From positions 30,426 to 94,425 of the forward strand of contig JANSLP010000107.1 of assembly GCA_029298735.1 (NCBI GenBank): DNA of 64,000 nt. The letters run 5' to 3'. The notes beneath the pieces are model-generated. The model was not told the DNA's origin and did no database searches. It saw only the letters and a program-made list of their open reading frames with translations. The stretch comes from Ophiostoma sp. CBS 140.51 (lineage: Eukaryota; Ascomycota; Sordariomycetes; Ophiostomatales; Ophiostomataceae). The position numbers and the translations under genes are program-made. Shown one piece after another: positions 22,212-33,113 of the stretch (position 1 is the stretch's first letter; the number at the start of each line of letters is the position of its first letter).

Positions 22212-24253
22212 TCACTCAGGCTGAGAGAAATTTTGCTTCACTAAATCTGCAGTCGCAATACGCAGCCTCTTTCCGTAGATCCAGACAGGAAATATTGACA
22301 GCGAGAATACGCCCATCATCAAGGTGAACATCCCAAACACAAACGCCACACCGTTGCGGTCAATCCAAGTGCCCACAACAAATGACCAGACAAAGCCCAA
22401 AACAGCACGGAAAAGAGTTATACATAAAACTAATGGGCATATTAGCAATGTATATTACCGGGAGACGGGAAAATAGAACATAAGAGAAAAGGAAAAGAGG
22501 GTTAATACTGTTGACGAGTAATAAGAACTTACAACAATCAGCCGAGAGACCCCCATACGCGTCCAGAATATAGTTAAACCCAACGGATCCCACCTGCATA
22601 AGTGAGAAGCATATCATGCCTAACCCAAAGCACAGGCCGACCCAGCCATATACTGTCGCGTCTGCGGCGCACAGCCCGAACACGAGAGGTCCTAGAGTGG
22701 CGATTAACAGCGAAGGCAGCATAAGGGGCAGTCTTGCCTCGGGCTCCGCATAACCGTGGACCTCCTTTTTGGCACTGCGCTTTGCCCACCAGTCAGTAGA
22801 AACATAGGCATATACCAAGCCTAGAAGGCCGCCGACTAAGCCGCCAATATTAAAGAGACCGTCGCTAGAACCCCAAAGATATGGCGGGGCGACGAGAAGC
22901 TGGGGACCCACAGAGCTCGTAGTGACAATCAATCCTACCAAGCCACCATAGTGCAGGATAACCATCCATGTCCCGGGTAGTAACAGCGTCTTGTATGGCG
23001 TCCAGAAACGGTTCAAGAGTCCGGGGCGATAAATACCGATCTTCAGGGATCTAGTGAAAGTGAAGGGGGGGTACTCAACATCCAACGCACGCTCAACGTG
23101 GAGCGCCTCATCTACAGCTTCCTTCCCCACTGGCACACTTTCGACAAAGTCAGGCTCCCTACCTTGAGATGCATGGCGCTCATAGAGTGTTTCTGGGAGG
23201 AATGTGAGCCCCATAACAAAGAGAATTCCGCTGATAATTGCGGGAATGTACATGGTCCAACGCCACCCGAGGCTGGCGGTAATGTAGCCACCGACGAGCC
23301 CACCCAGGGGCGCACCGAACACCAGGCAGACGGTATAAATGGCCTAAGGGAAGGCTGTCAGAATTGTATCATCAACGAGGAAAGAAAAAGAAGAGGAAAG
23401 AAAAAAAAGAGGGAGGCAAATAAACCTTACCATTGCTCGGCCCCTCTGATGCACGAAAAAGATTTCACCAATGACGGCAGAGTTGATAGAATCCGCCGCG
23501 CCACCACCACAACCTGTAGGTTTGTTGTCAGCCTTGTGTCTCTCCAGGCGATACTGGATATGCATGTAGGGGAAATGCATGCCTTGAATGAGTCGGCCGG
23601 CAAGAAGGCTGTAAAAAGACTTCGCCTTGCCGCACCATATAGACGCAACTACCAGGATGAGGAGATTGAGGAGAATGATGGGACGCCGGCCAAATGCTAA
23701 GTTGAGATGTTAGAGTCATTCTTTGCACAGAGGGGTTATCGCAGCGACAGGGCACTTACTGTTTGACAGCGGCACCCACCACACCGCAGACGCTCCCAGC
23801 ATGAGACTGTTGACGGCAATGAGATGCGTCAAGTTCGAGAAGGATTCAATGCCTGCAGGTTGACCGCTTGAATCGAATGTTGCAAAGGCAGTGACCAGGT
23901 TGGGCAGGGCGCTGGCGAGGACAGCGCTCTGAACATTTGCGATAACAGCATGCAGTCCAATCACTGTCAATATGACCACTTTTCTCCACATGGGCCAGTT
24001 GAGCGGGTCGGTCGGGTCGGCAGATGGCTCTGGCACGAGATGAATGTGCTTCTCTTCGGTCGTGTGATGCTGTGAATTGGTGCGAACGAGTTGGGTATCT
24101 AAGGCGTCCTGATCAGTCTATGGTCCTCATAGGTGCCTTTTTAGAAAAAAAAATAAAACAAAAGTAGCTACCAATTAGGTGTGATGTCCCAGGGGGCATA
24201 GCCTCGTCAACTTCATGCTTCGACAAGCCAAAGGCGAACCTGAGTGTCGACAT
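22212..24253 (-). CDS. MFS transporter (DHA1-like multidrug/organic-acid type)
   Basis: Six exons on the bottom strand: 24253-24172, 24098-23760, 23696-23583, 23513-23431, 23343-22533 and 22429-22212. All phases fit and give 548 aa. The N-terminal tail is acidic and leads to DPTDPLNWPMWRK, the usual lead-in of fungal DHA1 pumps. Conserved cues are LLAGRLIQG, ADSINSAVIGEIFFVHQRGRAM, GAPLGGLVGGYI and GWRWTMYIPAI; about 12 membrane spans. Intron 23582-23514 has a GC donor (CAAG|gcatgc) with a gctgac branch and acag acceptor; splicing there restores the family motif. Its place beside the dehydrogenases and P450 suggests uptake or export of the pathway compound. Confidence 0.85.
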
Positions 24254-24784
24254 AGTACCGTTCTCGTTATTTTGGCGATCGATTTGATCAGTTCAAACGT
24301 AACTTCTTTTGCAAAAAAATTTGGCGTATGAGATAAGTGACTTGTGTTTGTCGATCAGGAGATACGAACGTGCCCACTTTTAAACAACAGAAACAGTAAC
24401 ATCCACTGCTTCTCCGGTGGGCGCGAGGATCACTGCTTTTCCGGAGGACGTGAGGGGAAATTGCTTGGCGGCGGTCACCCGAAAAAATGCACCGGGTCTT
24501 GCGCCTCCACCCCCCACATTATCCGAAGACGCCCGCCGGCAGGTAATTTCGGGATCAAGTCCATAGCTGACACAATTCGAGCTTCCGTTGGATTTTTTTT
24601 GACAATATACTTGATTTGACAGTATACTTAACTTGACAGTACACCAATGGTATTTGAAGCGGATCGGCTCCAACTTTTGAATCTTCTGGCTGCTTAATAC
24701 GAACCAACCTTCTTACCTCCTACATTTCCCCTACCCCGACTATCTCTTACATGCACGTGACGTTGCTGTCAGAACTTATCCACC
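24254..24784. promoter_or_regulatory. bidirectional promoter between the MFS and aldehyde dehydrogenase genes
   Basis: A 531-base region with starts pointing outwards. It holds an imperfect 27-base tandem duplication (24404-24430 and 24431-24457) with CACTGCTTYTCCGG and a GC-rich tail containing CGG/CCG triplets of the kind bound by Zn2Cys6 activators. It also has three TTGACA blocks at 24599, 24615 and 24633, the first two followed by RTATACTT and the third by GTACACC. No regulator gene is present in the island. Confidence 0.45.
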
Positions 24785-26604
24785 ATGTCTACTCCAATTG
24801 AATCTAGATTGTTTATCAACAACGAGGCAAGTCAAAATTGTGACACCCGTCCAATTAAAGAAGCCAGTTACTACGTCTTTGCTTCGTGCCTGCCAGCCCG
24901 CTGACTGATATGTGCAGTTTGTCGAGTCAAAGACCGAGAAGACCTACAAGCTCTACAACCCGGCTACGGAGGTGTTTGTTGCCGATGTGCATCAAGCGGG
25001 TTCAGAGGACATCGATGCCGCTGTTGCCGCCGCGGAAGCGGCATTCCCGGCTTGGAGAGACACCCCTGCCAATGCAAAGTCCGAAATGTTCAGAAAGCTG
25101 TCGGTACTGATAGGCGAGAGTAAGGATGAGCTGTGGAACCTCGAGAGGCTGGCTATGGGTCGGTGAGTATGAGTGAGATCCTTCAACTGGCTACACGGGC
25201 AGGTCTGACTCAATTTTATTTTCTTTCTTCAGCACCTTTGCATTCTCACATTTCGAGGTGATGGGCTGCGCCGCCATAATGAAGCAACATGCCGACATTG
25301 CTCTTCATATCCAGGGCCAGTCCAGCCTGAATACTCCCGGCATGATCACATTCACACTGAAGCAGCCGTTTGGCGTAGTTGCCGGAATTCTGCCTTGGAA
25401 CGTCTCTCTGATTATGTTTGCGATGAAGACGGCCCCGGCTCTGGCAACGGGCAACTGTGTGATAATCAAATCTAGCGAGAAGTCTCCCCTTGGAGCTTTG
25501 AAGGTCGCGGCCCTGTTCAAGGCGGCCGGCTTCCCTCCCGGAGTCCTGAGCGTTGTCACGGGGACTGGGCCTACCACTGGCAGTCTAGTTGCAAGTCATA
25601 TGAAGATAAGGAAGATCTCATTCACTGGTTCAATCACGACAGGCAAGAAGATCATGGCTGCGGCCGCAAACTCGAACCTGAAGAATGTTACGCTGGAGCT
25701 TGGTGGCAAGTCTCCCGCCATCATCTTCGGCGATGCCGATATTCAAAAGGCAGCCCTCGCGTAAGTGAAGCCTGCCAAAGCATCCCAACTAGCCCACCCA
25801 AATACAATACTGACCTCTTGATAGTGTTGAGATGTCCATCCATCTCAACAGCGGCCAGCATTGCCAAGCCAACAGCAGAGTCTTTGTGCACGAGTCAATC
25901 GCCGAAGAGTTCTCGAAAGCTCTCGTAGCGCTGATGACAAGCCGTTCCATCGGTGACCCCTCCGACAAATCCGTCTTCCAAGGCCCTCAGGGAGACAAGT
26001 TGCAGAAGGAGCGCATCGTGTCCATTCTCGAGCAAGGCAAGAATGACGGCACTGTGCTGTGCGGCGGCAAAGAAGCCGATGTGAACGGCAAGGTAGTTAA
26101 GTTCACACTCTCCAGCGCATGCACCGACAAAACTTGCTGACTCCGTGTTGCTTCATAGGGCTATTTCATCGAGCCAACCATTATCAAGGACGTAGCAGAT
26201 ACATCCATCCTGGCAACTGAAGAGATTTTCGGCCCTGTCATAATCCTCAATACCTTCAAGACTGACTAGGAGGTTCTTCAGCGTGCCAATAACACCGAGT
26301 TTGGACTGTACAGTAAGTCACCACGGTTAATTCTTTGCATATTTATTCTACTCATATTAATCTGACGGCTTGCCAAACAGGCTCTATCTATACCAAAGAT
26401 GTCGAGCGCGCTCTCAAGTTTGCCAGGCTACTCGAAGCCGGTGCCCTCGGATTGAACTGCTCTGCGCCAACGCAGGCCCTAGACATGCCCGTGTCGGGCT
26501 GGAAACAATCAGGTATTGGAAGCGAGATGCACATGTACGGCGTGGAAAATTACTTGCAAACCAAGGCAGTTTACATGAAATACGCGGATGTGGCAATGCA
26601 TTAG
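24785..26604 (+). CDS. aldehyde dehydrogenase, interrupted by one in-frame TAG
   Basis: Six exons: 24785-24826, 24918-25162, 25233-25760, 25825-26092, 26159-26312 and 26381-26604. Phases agree throughout, giving 486 codons with one internal stop. Family motifs are complete: ILPWNVS, TLELGGKSP (general base Glu251), SGQHCQANSR (nucleophile Cys285) and TEEIFGPV. The first intron has a GC donor in perfect context (GAG|gcaagt) with a ctgac branch. TAG at 26267-26269 (codon 398) replaces an acidic or Gln residue just after FKTD; the frame downstream remains fully conserved to WKQSGIGSE and the true end. Either a recent nonsense mutation or a sequence error; without it the enzyme would oxidise an aldehyde to an acid. 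Confidence 0.85.
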
Positions 26605-26789
26605 GGTATTAGGGTATCGCTATGATATCTAGGTTGTGCACGTTGTGCCTTCACCAAGCAGATCACTCCGATTAAAAAATGCCATGTTCTTGTCGCGCAG
26701 ATACATGTCGATAATGTAATATGATTAGAAAGTTTTAAGGTTCAAGTTTAGATCCGGGTTTCTTGAGTACGATAAGCTGAGTATATTCG

Positions 26790-26866
26790 GATTTTGATTT
26801 GATTTATTTGATTTTGATTTTGATTTTGATTTTGATTTTGATTCTGATTCTGATTCTGATATTGAG
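26790..26866. repeat. TTTTGA microsatellite
   Basis: A run of gatttt / gattct hexamer units lies in the convergent gap between the aldehyde and alcohol dehydrogenase genes. No gene is seen from 26605 to 26978. Confidence 0.85.
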
Positions 26867-26978
26867 CTAGTTACATTTAACTCCTGGTTGACAACTTGTA
26901 GTCTCTAAACGGATTTAAAAGAGGCTTTACTGAATATTCACCAAGCAGTTATAGCTACAGGTGGTACCCATAGTGCTG

Positions 26979-28175
26979 TCATGACCAATCCACGACCTGC
27001 CTTCCAAGCGTTGTCCCTGCCTTCAGCTTGTCCAGCGCCTTGTCAATGCCGTTGAACTGCACCATTTCCACCTCTGGCAGGATGCCATTCTCGATGCCCA
27101 GAGTGACCGCATCTTGAATGTCCTTGGTTGTGCCATTGCACTGCGCGATGAGCGCGAGGCCTTTAACCATGAGGTGGCCGGTGTGGAGATGCACCATGCT
27201 TGGCCCAATGCTCACAATCCGTCCGCCCACGGCGGCATATTCTACTGCCTGGCTGTAACTTGCCGGGTTTGCAGAACACACCACCACGCCGTGAGCGCCT
27301 GTTCCGCCAGTCACTTCCTTTATGCGTGGCACAACTGTGTCGGCATTCTCGTAGTCCACAAATGCATGCACTCCCATGCCCTTGCAGACAGAAGCCTTTT
27401 GCGCACTATCGACTGCGATAACTTTGAGGCCCATGTGCAAGGCGTAGCGGCAGGCAAGGGAGCCAACGCCGCCGCCGGCGCCCGTGACGCAGATCCATTT
27501 ACCCGGGGTAGTCACTTCCGTGGTACGGAGGCCAGCAAGGGCAGTGCCGCCAGCGCAAAGAAGGGGAGCAATACGCGTGGCAGGAACGGCAGTCGACGAT
27601 GGTATCGGGATGAGCGAAGCTGGCGAGAGTGCGACGTATTCTAGATTTCGGGAGTTGTGAGCATTCCACCAAAAAGAAATTTAGCCATCCCCAGCAAAGA
27701 CAATGAGGCGGAGAGTTGAGCAGAGTAAGGCATGATTCAAGTACTCACCTTGGAATGTGCCGTCCGACTCGTAGCCATTGATCTTTTGCTTCTGGCAGAG
27801 ATTGTCTCGGCCCTGACTGCATTCGTCGCAGCACCTGCATACCTCGGACCGCCACCCCATGCCCACCCTGTCGCCGAGCTTAAAGGCCGTGACCTCGCCG
27901 CCCACCGCCACGATGATACCCACGCCCTCGTGGCCGGTCACGAGGGGGCGTTGCGGCTTTTCTGGAGCGGGTGGGTAGCCTTCGCGCGTGCTGAGGTCAC
28001 CACTGCAGATTCCGGAGGCCTGCAGCTTTATGAGGACCTGGCTGGCACTGGGTTGTGGCACAGGATAATCTGTGTAATAGGTGTGGGGTTTACCATACTC
28101 TTCAGTGAGGACAGCAGCGCGCTGCACACTGTGAATGCTGTAAAAGTCGTTTATAGCCATGTTTGGTGGATGCAT
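26979..28175 (-). CDS. zinc-dependent alcohol dehydrogenase (MDR family)
   Basis: Two exons, 28175-27749 and 27640-26979, join in phase 1 across a 108-nt intron (gtgagt donor, ctag acceptor); 362 aa. The catalytic zinc ligands are Cys57 (SGICSGD) and His82 (TGHEGVG). Cys113, Cys116, Cys119 and Cys127 form the structural zinc lobe. The NAD fold is GAGGGVGSLACRYA. It resembles the fungal ADH group that takes primary and aromatic alcohols. The start is 28175; an in-frame ATG at 28160 (MAINDFYS) is an alternative. It is divergent from the P450 and fits oxidation of the hydroxylated product to an aldehyde, which the neighbouring aldehyde dehydrogenase would take on. Confidence 0.9.
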
Positions 28176-28718
28176 TCGAAGGTACGTTTTGGGAGAAGAA
28201 TATGCGATACAGGGAGAACAGGTTGTATGTTATTCTCAAGCTGGCCTGCTGATGCTCCATCCTCAATCTTATTATGTCTAATTATGCTGACGCTCCACGT
28301 TGGACTGGCAAGTGGAGTGGTCGCCGCCAGCTCAGACATTGTTTCAACAGGAATATGCCGTAACACCTCCGACGCAGGCAGAAATTACGGAGTGCGGAAG
28401 GCACGGGGACGCTTGAGAAATCCGAGTCCGCTCGAGCAAAAACCCACCTTTCCGCCATCTCGGATACACTTCCGGGTATCCCCCACTGTCCCGGTCCATT
28501 CCCCAAATCTAATTTTCCGAACTTGGCACGTTTGAGTCGCTAGGAGATGCTGATGCTGTCATCGGCATTGAGCGTAGGATAAGATGACTTAATGAAGAAA
28601 GTTGTACAGTATTTGACGGCCACGAAAGGTGTTTCTACAAGAGCCTCGTTTCAACTTCTATTTTGATCTTTTCATATTTTCTATTACATCTATCCTTTAC
28701 AGCTCATCCACAAACCTG
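28176..28718. promoter_or_regulatory. shared upstream region of the alcohol dehydrogenase and P450 genes
   Basis: About 540 bases between divergent starts. It contains attacggagtgcgg near 28384, a variant of the TACGGAGTA element that recurs in this window. No other motif could be assigned with confidence. Confidence 0.35.
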
Positions 28719-30738
28719 ATGTACATAATGTATTCCGTGCAGGCATCCGTTGTACAAAATGGCCTGGCTCTTGTCATGGCTAACAAGGCGATCGCCGTTG
28801 CAGCAGCTGTTGTTGTATATTTCGGTGTAAAGGTATGCCTTTTGGGATGATCTCGACTCTCTGGCGCAGTGACATTTGTTGTGAACTTGGCTGCTAACGG
28901 ATGGACGGGACTCAGGTTGTGTATGCTCTGTTCTTGTCGCCAACAAGACACATACCCGGTTCTCTCATAGACAAGATTATTGGCATAAGATTCGCCTTGA
29001 CAATGGTCAGAGGGAACAAGATGTATTTTACGGCTGAACAAAACCGCCAATATGGTAAGACAAATTTCCACTATGCCAGTCCTTCCTACTGTCTTATGTA
29101 TCCCCCGCACAACTAATGAATATGCATAGGACCACTTGTCGAGGCCTCGCCGGGTATCTTGTCCTGCAACTGCACCACAGCTATCAAGACAGTGTTCGGC
29201 TCGCACAAGTGGCGCAAATCTCGATTCTACAGCGACTTTGCTGATTTCAATGGCGTGGCCTCGCTCTTCTCCGAGACCAAACATGAGCGAGCCCAGATAC
29301 TACGCCGGGCCTTCTTGCCTGCCTTTGCGCGTGCAAATCTTGTAGCCATGGCGCCTAACATCTTCAGCCACATCTACAAGTTTTTAGCCAAACTAGACGA
29401 GTTTGAGCGGGCCGGAAAGCCTTTAGAGGCTTACAAGTGGACGAGGTATCTCACATTTGAGGTTGTCAGTGAGTAATATCGCACTCTCTTTGATACTGTC
29501 TTTGGGATGCTAAAGAAGTTTTGGTAGCCGATGTCGGGTTTGGAGGCGAATATGACATGATATCGTCTGGCGAACTCAACCACCCATTTGTCAAGGACTT
29601 TGACGGCAGCACCTCGTGGGGCCTCGTGAAAACAGTGATTCCACTGGTCGACAACGTTCCGGACTGGGTAATCGGCAAGAAGATGGCAGATTGGCGGGCT
29701 GCCCAGTCCCGCACATTGAAGCACGCACAGGGCGGCCTAGCCCAGTGGCGGTACCACAAGCAGATTGGCAAAACTGCGAATCGCGTGGACATCCTACAGC
29801 GTCTCATCGAACATGGAGATAAGCATCCAAACGAAAAATTGTCAGAGCAGGAGCTGGAGACGGAAATCATGGAGATCATGTAAGCCACCTTCAAGCACAG
29901 ATCGAGAATCATCAGTGGCTAATCCCTCTTCCCTGCCTGCAGGCTAGCAGGTGGTGATACAGCCGCCACGACAGTTACCTATGGCCTCTATGAGCTAGCG
30001 AAGAACTTGCCAGTGCAGGAAAGGTTGCGGGCAGCCTTGCGAGATGAGATACCTGACCCGGCTAACATCAAGCTCGAGAGCCTTGAGGCCATTCCCTACC
30101 TCGACTGGACTATAAAGGAGATGCTGCGCACGCATCCGACGCTGCCATCAATGCTTGAGCGTGTCGTTCCACCAGGAGGCGCACAGATTGCAGGCTACCA
30201 TGTACCTGAGGGTGTGGTCATTGGGATGAGCGCATGGTCGGTTAATAAGCTGCCCGAGGTATTCCCTGATCCATGGGCTTTCCAACCCGAGAGGTGTGTC
30301 CCCATTTTGTTTTATTATCTTCTTTTTTATCCTCTGATCTATATCTCGCATTGTAGCTAATACCACGGGAACGAAATAGGTGGGAGAAACCCACGCCAGA
30401 AATGACGGCCAGCATGCTCACTTTCTCTACGGGGCCGCGAGCCTGCGTCGGTCAAAAGTAGGTTCTCTGAGCACCAGTTTAGTCCTACTTTCCGGGTCTC
30501 GTTTTGATAACAGGCAGCTTGGTACTTTACACACTTCACCACGCTGCACATGCTAACGTATCCCTAAACTTGTAGCCTCGCTATTATCCAGACACGTATT
30601 CATATCGGCACTATCTTACGTAACTTTATTGTTCAGCTTCACCCGAATACGACTCCCGAGATCATGCACACTTTGGATAACTTCCAAGGCAAGCCAGTTG
30701 AGGATAAGGTATTATTATTCTTTAAGCGCAGCCCATGA
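28719..30738 (+). CDS. microsomal cytochrome P450 monooxygenase
   Basis: Seven exons: 28719-28832, 28916-29054, 29130-29468, 29528-29879, 29943-30293, 30380-30457 and 30576-30738. All phases agree; 511 aa. The start is one of several near ATGs (28719, 28728, 28776); each leaves the membrane anchor AIAVAAAVVVYFGVK. The I-helix is AGGDTAATT, the ExxR lies in KEMLRTHP, the PERF equivalent is FQPERW, and the heme loop FSTGPRACVG holds Cys454. It needs a separate P450 reductase in the ER. Family assignment cannot be made by eye. With the decarboxylase and both dehydrogenases beside it, hydroxylation of an aromatic or methyl-aromatic compound is the simplest role. Confidence 0.88.
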
Positions 30739-31656
30739 AGAGATGCAAGTATATTGAGGTGCTCCCCTTGGTGTGCCATGCCATTGATGCTTGTCTTAGC
30801 CGGTTAGAAAAGAAAGAATAGTCAAGCAAGCCGTGCTCGGTATACAGAGTATCATGTAATATATATACCTACAATCACAGAAACAAAATTTTCATCTACA
30901 AGAACGTTAACAAGTGCCAAAACTGGGCGGGGGTGCCTGCTTAACAACTCATCAACACGACAAACCAACTACGTGTTAGTCATGGTGGCGGACTGCCAAT
31001 GCGCTCTTTTGTTTGGTACCATGTGGCGATGAACTTCCTCCATTTTTGTTGTATTCTTCTCGTCCTTACTTTTAATCAGAAGTCAGGGACCCAAAACAGA
31101 ACCCTATTTCCGTGTCGGCCTATCTACGCGCTGGGGTTGATCCGATTCGCTTCTCCGTGCCTGTGGACTTGAGATCAGATGGTTGCTAAGAAAAAGAAAA
31201 AGAAGCAGAAGGCGATCCTACCAGGGCCAGACTTCCCACCCCAACTCAGTGTCTCGTCTCTTCCGTTCCGTGATGCTTCTCAAGGAACGGGAATGGAGAA
31301 TGTTTCCGGTGGGGCACTAACGATGGGACGCTACTCCGTCCCGCATTCTAATCCCACAGAACTTTGGCTTGCTTCCGGCGGTGGGGCGCTAGTTATTTTA
31401 TCAATACGCTTTAATCTCAAGGTGGAACTCTACCGGCCGGTGCCATCGGTTTCTACGGCTCCACCAGTTTCCACTAACAACCTCCTATATGCAGAGAAGC
31501 ATCAGAATCTAAATGTCGTGCGTAATCCTTAAGCTGCACATATTCTCATCGCCGTCAGACATATATCTAAAACAGCCACTGTCAGTGTAGACATGTTTGA
31601 TAATCTCTCTACTGCTAGTTGCACGACATCAATCGCCAACCACACAACATAACATC
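30739..31656. other. intergenic
   Basis: No gene supported. A frame at 31179-31532 is short, begins with a Lys-rich run and has no family features. The region is the upstream side of the amidohydrolase. Confidence 0.5.
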
Positions 31657-32776
31657 ATGGCATTCACAACGCAGGGGGACAATGTGCCCGTCATAGACGT
31701 TCACTTCCATTACTTCATGCCCGATGTCTTGGGTCCGATGAAGGAGTTTGTCATCGCCATCCCAGAAGAGCGTGATGTTGCCATGGAGAAGTTGGTAAGA
31801 AAGGGTTGTTGATTAATTAACCCAGGGGGCGTTGTTGCTGCCATCTGGCTGACATATCGGGCGCGAATAGCACTCTAGGACAATCATATATTCTCCCGTT
31901 ATTTGGAGCAAGTACAATTCGGAATGGCCCGCCGAGAAGTGGGCGGACCTTTGCCGCAAATTCACCGATCACCAGGCAGCTGAGGTTGAGAAGGCGCCCG
32001 CCTTTGTGGGATCCTTTGCTCCGCTCCCTTTTCCTCACCTTACGGAAGCTATGGAAGCGCTCAAGTATGCAGAGGAGAAGTGCTCTATCAAGCCGGACGG
32101 CTATGCAATTACCACGTCTGCCGCCAACAAGTATCTCGGAGACCCTTCTTACGACCCTATCATGGCTGAGTGTGATCGCCGCGGCGTGGTACTTTTTGTG
32201 CACCCCAATGAGACGGTGATGCCCCCCCTGGACCCTAAAGTCTATGGTTGGCAGATGATCGAGTTCCCGACAGAGACGGCGCGCTGCTTAATGTTTATGG
32301 TAGACCAAGGTACTTTCACAAAGTTCCCTAATATCAAGTGGATCTTCAGTCATAACGGCGGCTCCTTCCCATTCCTCTTTCAACGCTGCATACGGACACT
32401 CACAGGCTCCAAACTGGTGGGAGTCGGCGGGCCTGGCGCCAAACAAGTGAATCGCATAGCGAACCATAACGACGGCCAGACTCTGCAGCACATTTTCGGC
32501 GGAGGTAACATATACATAGAGTGCTCACAGGGTACTGCTATGCAGACGGGCATACTGAAAAGCCTTGGAATCCGCGCCGAGAACGTCTTAACCGGTAGTG
32601 ACTGGCCATTTACCGGCAAGGACGATGTGTCATTGACGCTCGACGAGATGTACGGACCGGAAAAGAGCGGCATGTACACGCCACAAGAGATTGAGTTGAT
32701 CCGCGCTGGTAATGCGTTAAGACTTATGCCAAGACTAAAGGCGGAGTATATTAAGAAAGGCTGGTTTAAAGAGTAG
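31657..32776 (+). CDS. ACMSD-type amidohydrolase, probable aromatic-acid decarboxylase
   Basis: Two exons, 31657-31794 and 31871-32776, phase 0, 347 aa. The metal site typical of amidohydrolase-2 decarboxylases is present: IDVHFHYF (His16, His18), LFVHPNE (His157), FSHNGG (His207) and GSDWPF (Asp290). Characterised relatives remove CO2 from aminocarboxymuconate semialdehyde, gamma-resorcylate or 6-methylsalicylate using a divalent metal; hydrolysis is much less likely. The segment between the HxH motif and YSPVIWSK is shorter than I expect for the family, so an extra short exon near 31795-31870 may be missed. Placed directly after the P450 on the same strand. Confidence 0.83.
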
Positions 32777-33113
32777 TTAAAGCCCAGGCAGGGTAAAGCA
32801 ACTTGTTTTAGGTTACGATATAATAATACAATATAGGTTTATATTTTAGACAACCGGTAGCGACTAAAGACATGTATAAGAAATAATCACAACTATCAGG
32901 TCTATTCGGTATGGCGCACATCTTGTTCGCTCACAAGGAAGCATGGAAGCGATTTCCAGCATCTTCTGCTTATGTCTATTCACGCCAAGGAGGCCCATAT
33001 TGCCTCGATTTTGAATTACTGATACCCATCTATAGCACGACACAACCATCACATACTAAGAAAATTCAAGTCTTGCACTCGTTGGACGCCCTTTCATGCC
33101 AGCCAGTGGGTGC
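32777..33113. other. convergent intergenic gap
   Basis: A/T-rich 3' flank shared by two converging genes; nothing else seen. Confidence 0.5.

Noticed and set aside
23521..23580. Retaining the peptide MHFPYMHIQ in the MFS protein by using a GT donor inside the intron
   Set aside because: It would insert extra residues into the conserved helix motif GRLIQG-x-GGGAADS; the GC-donor splice gives the family pattern exactly.
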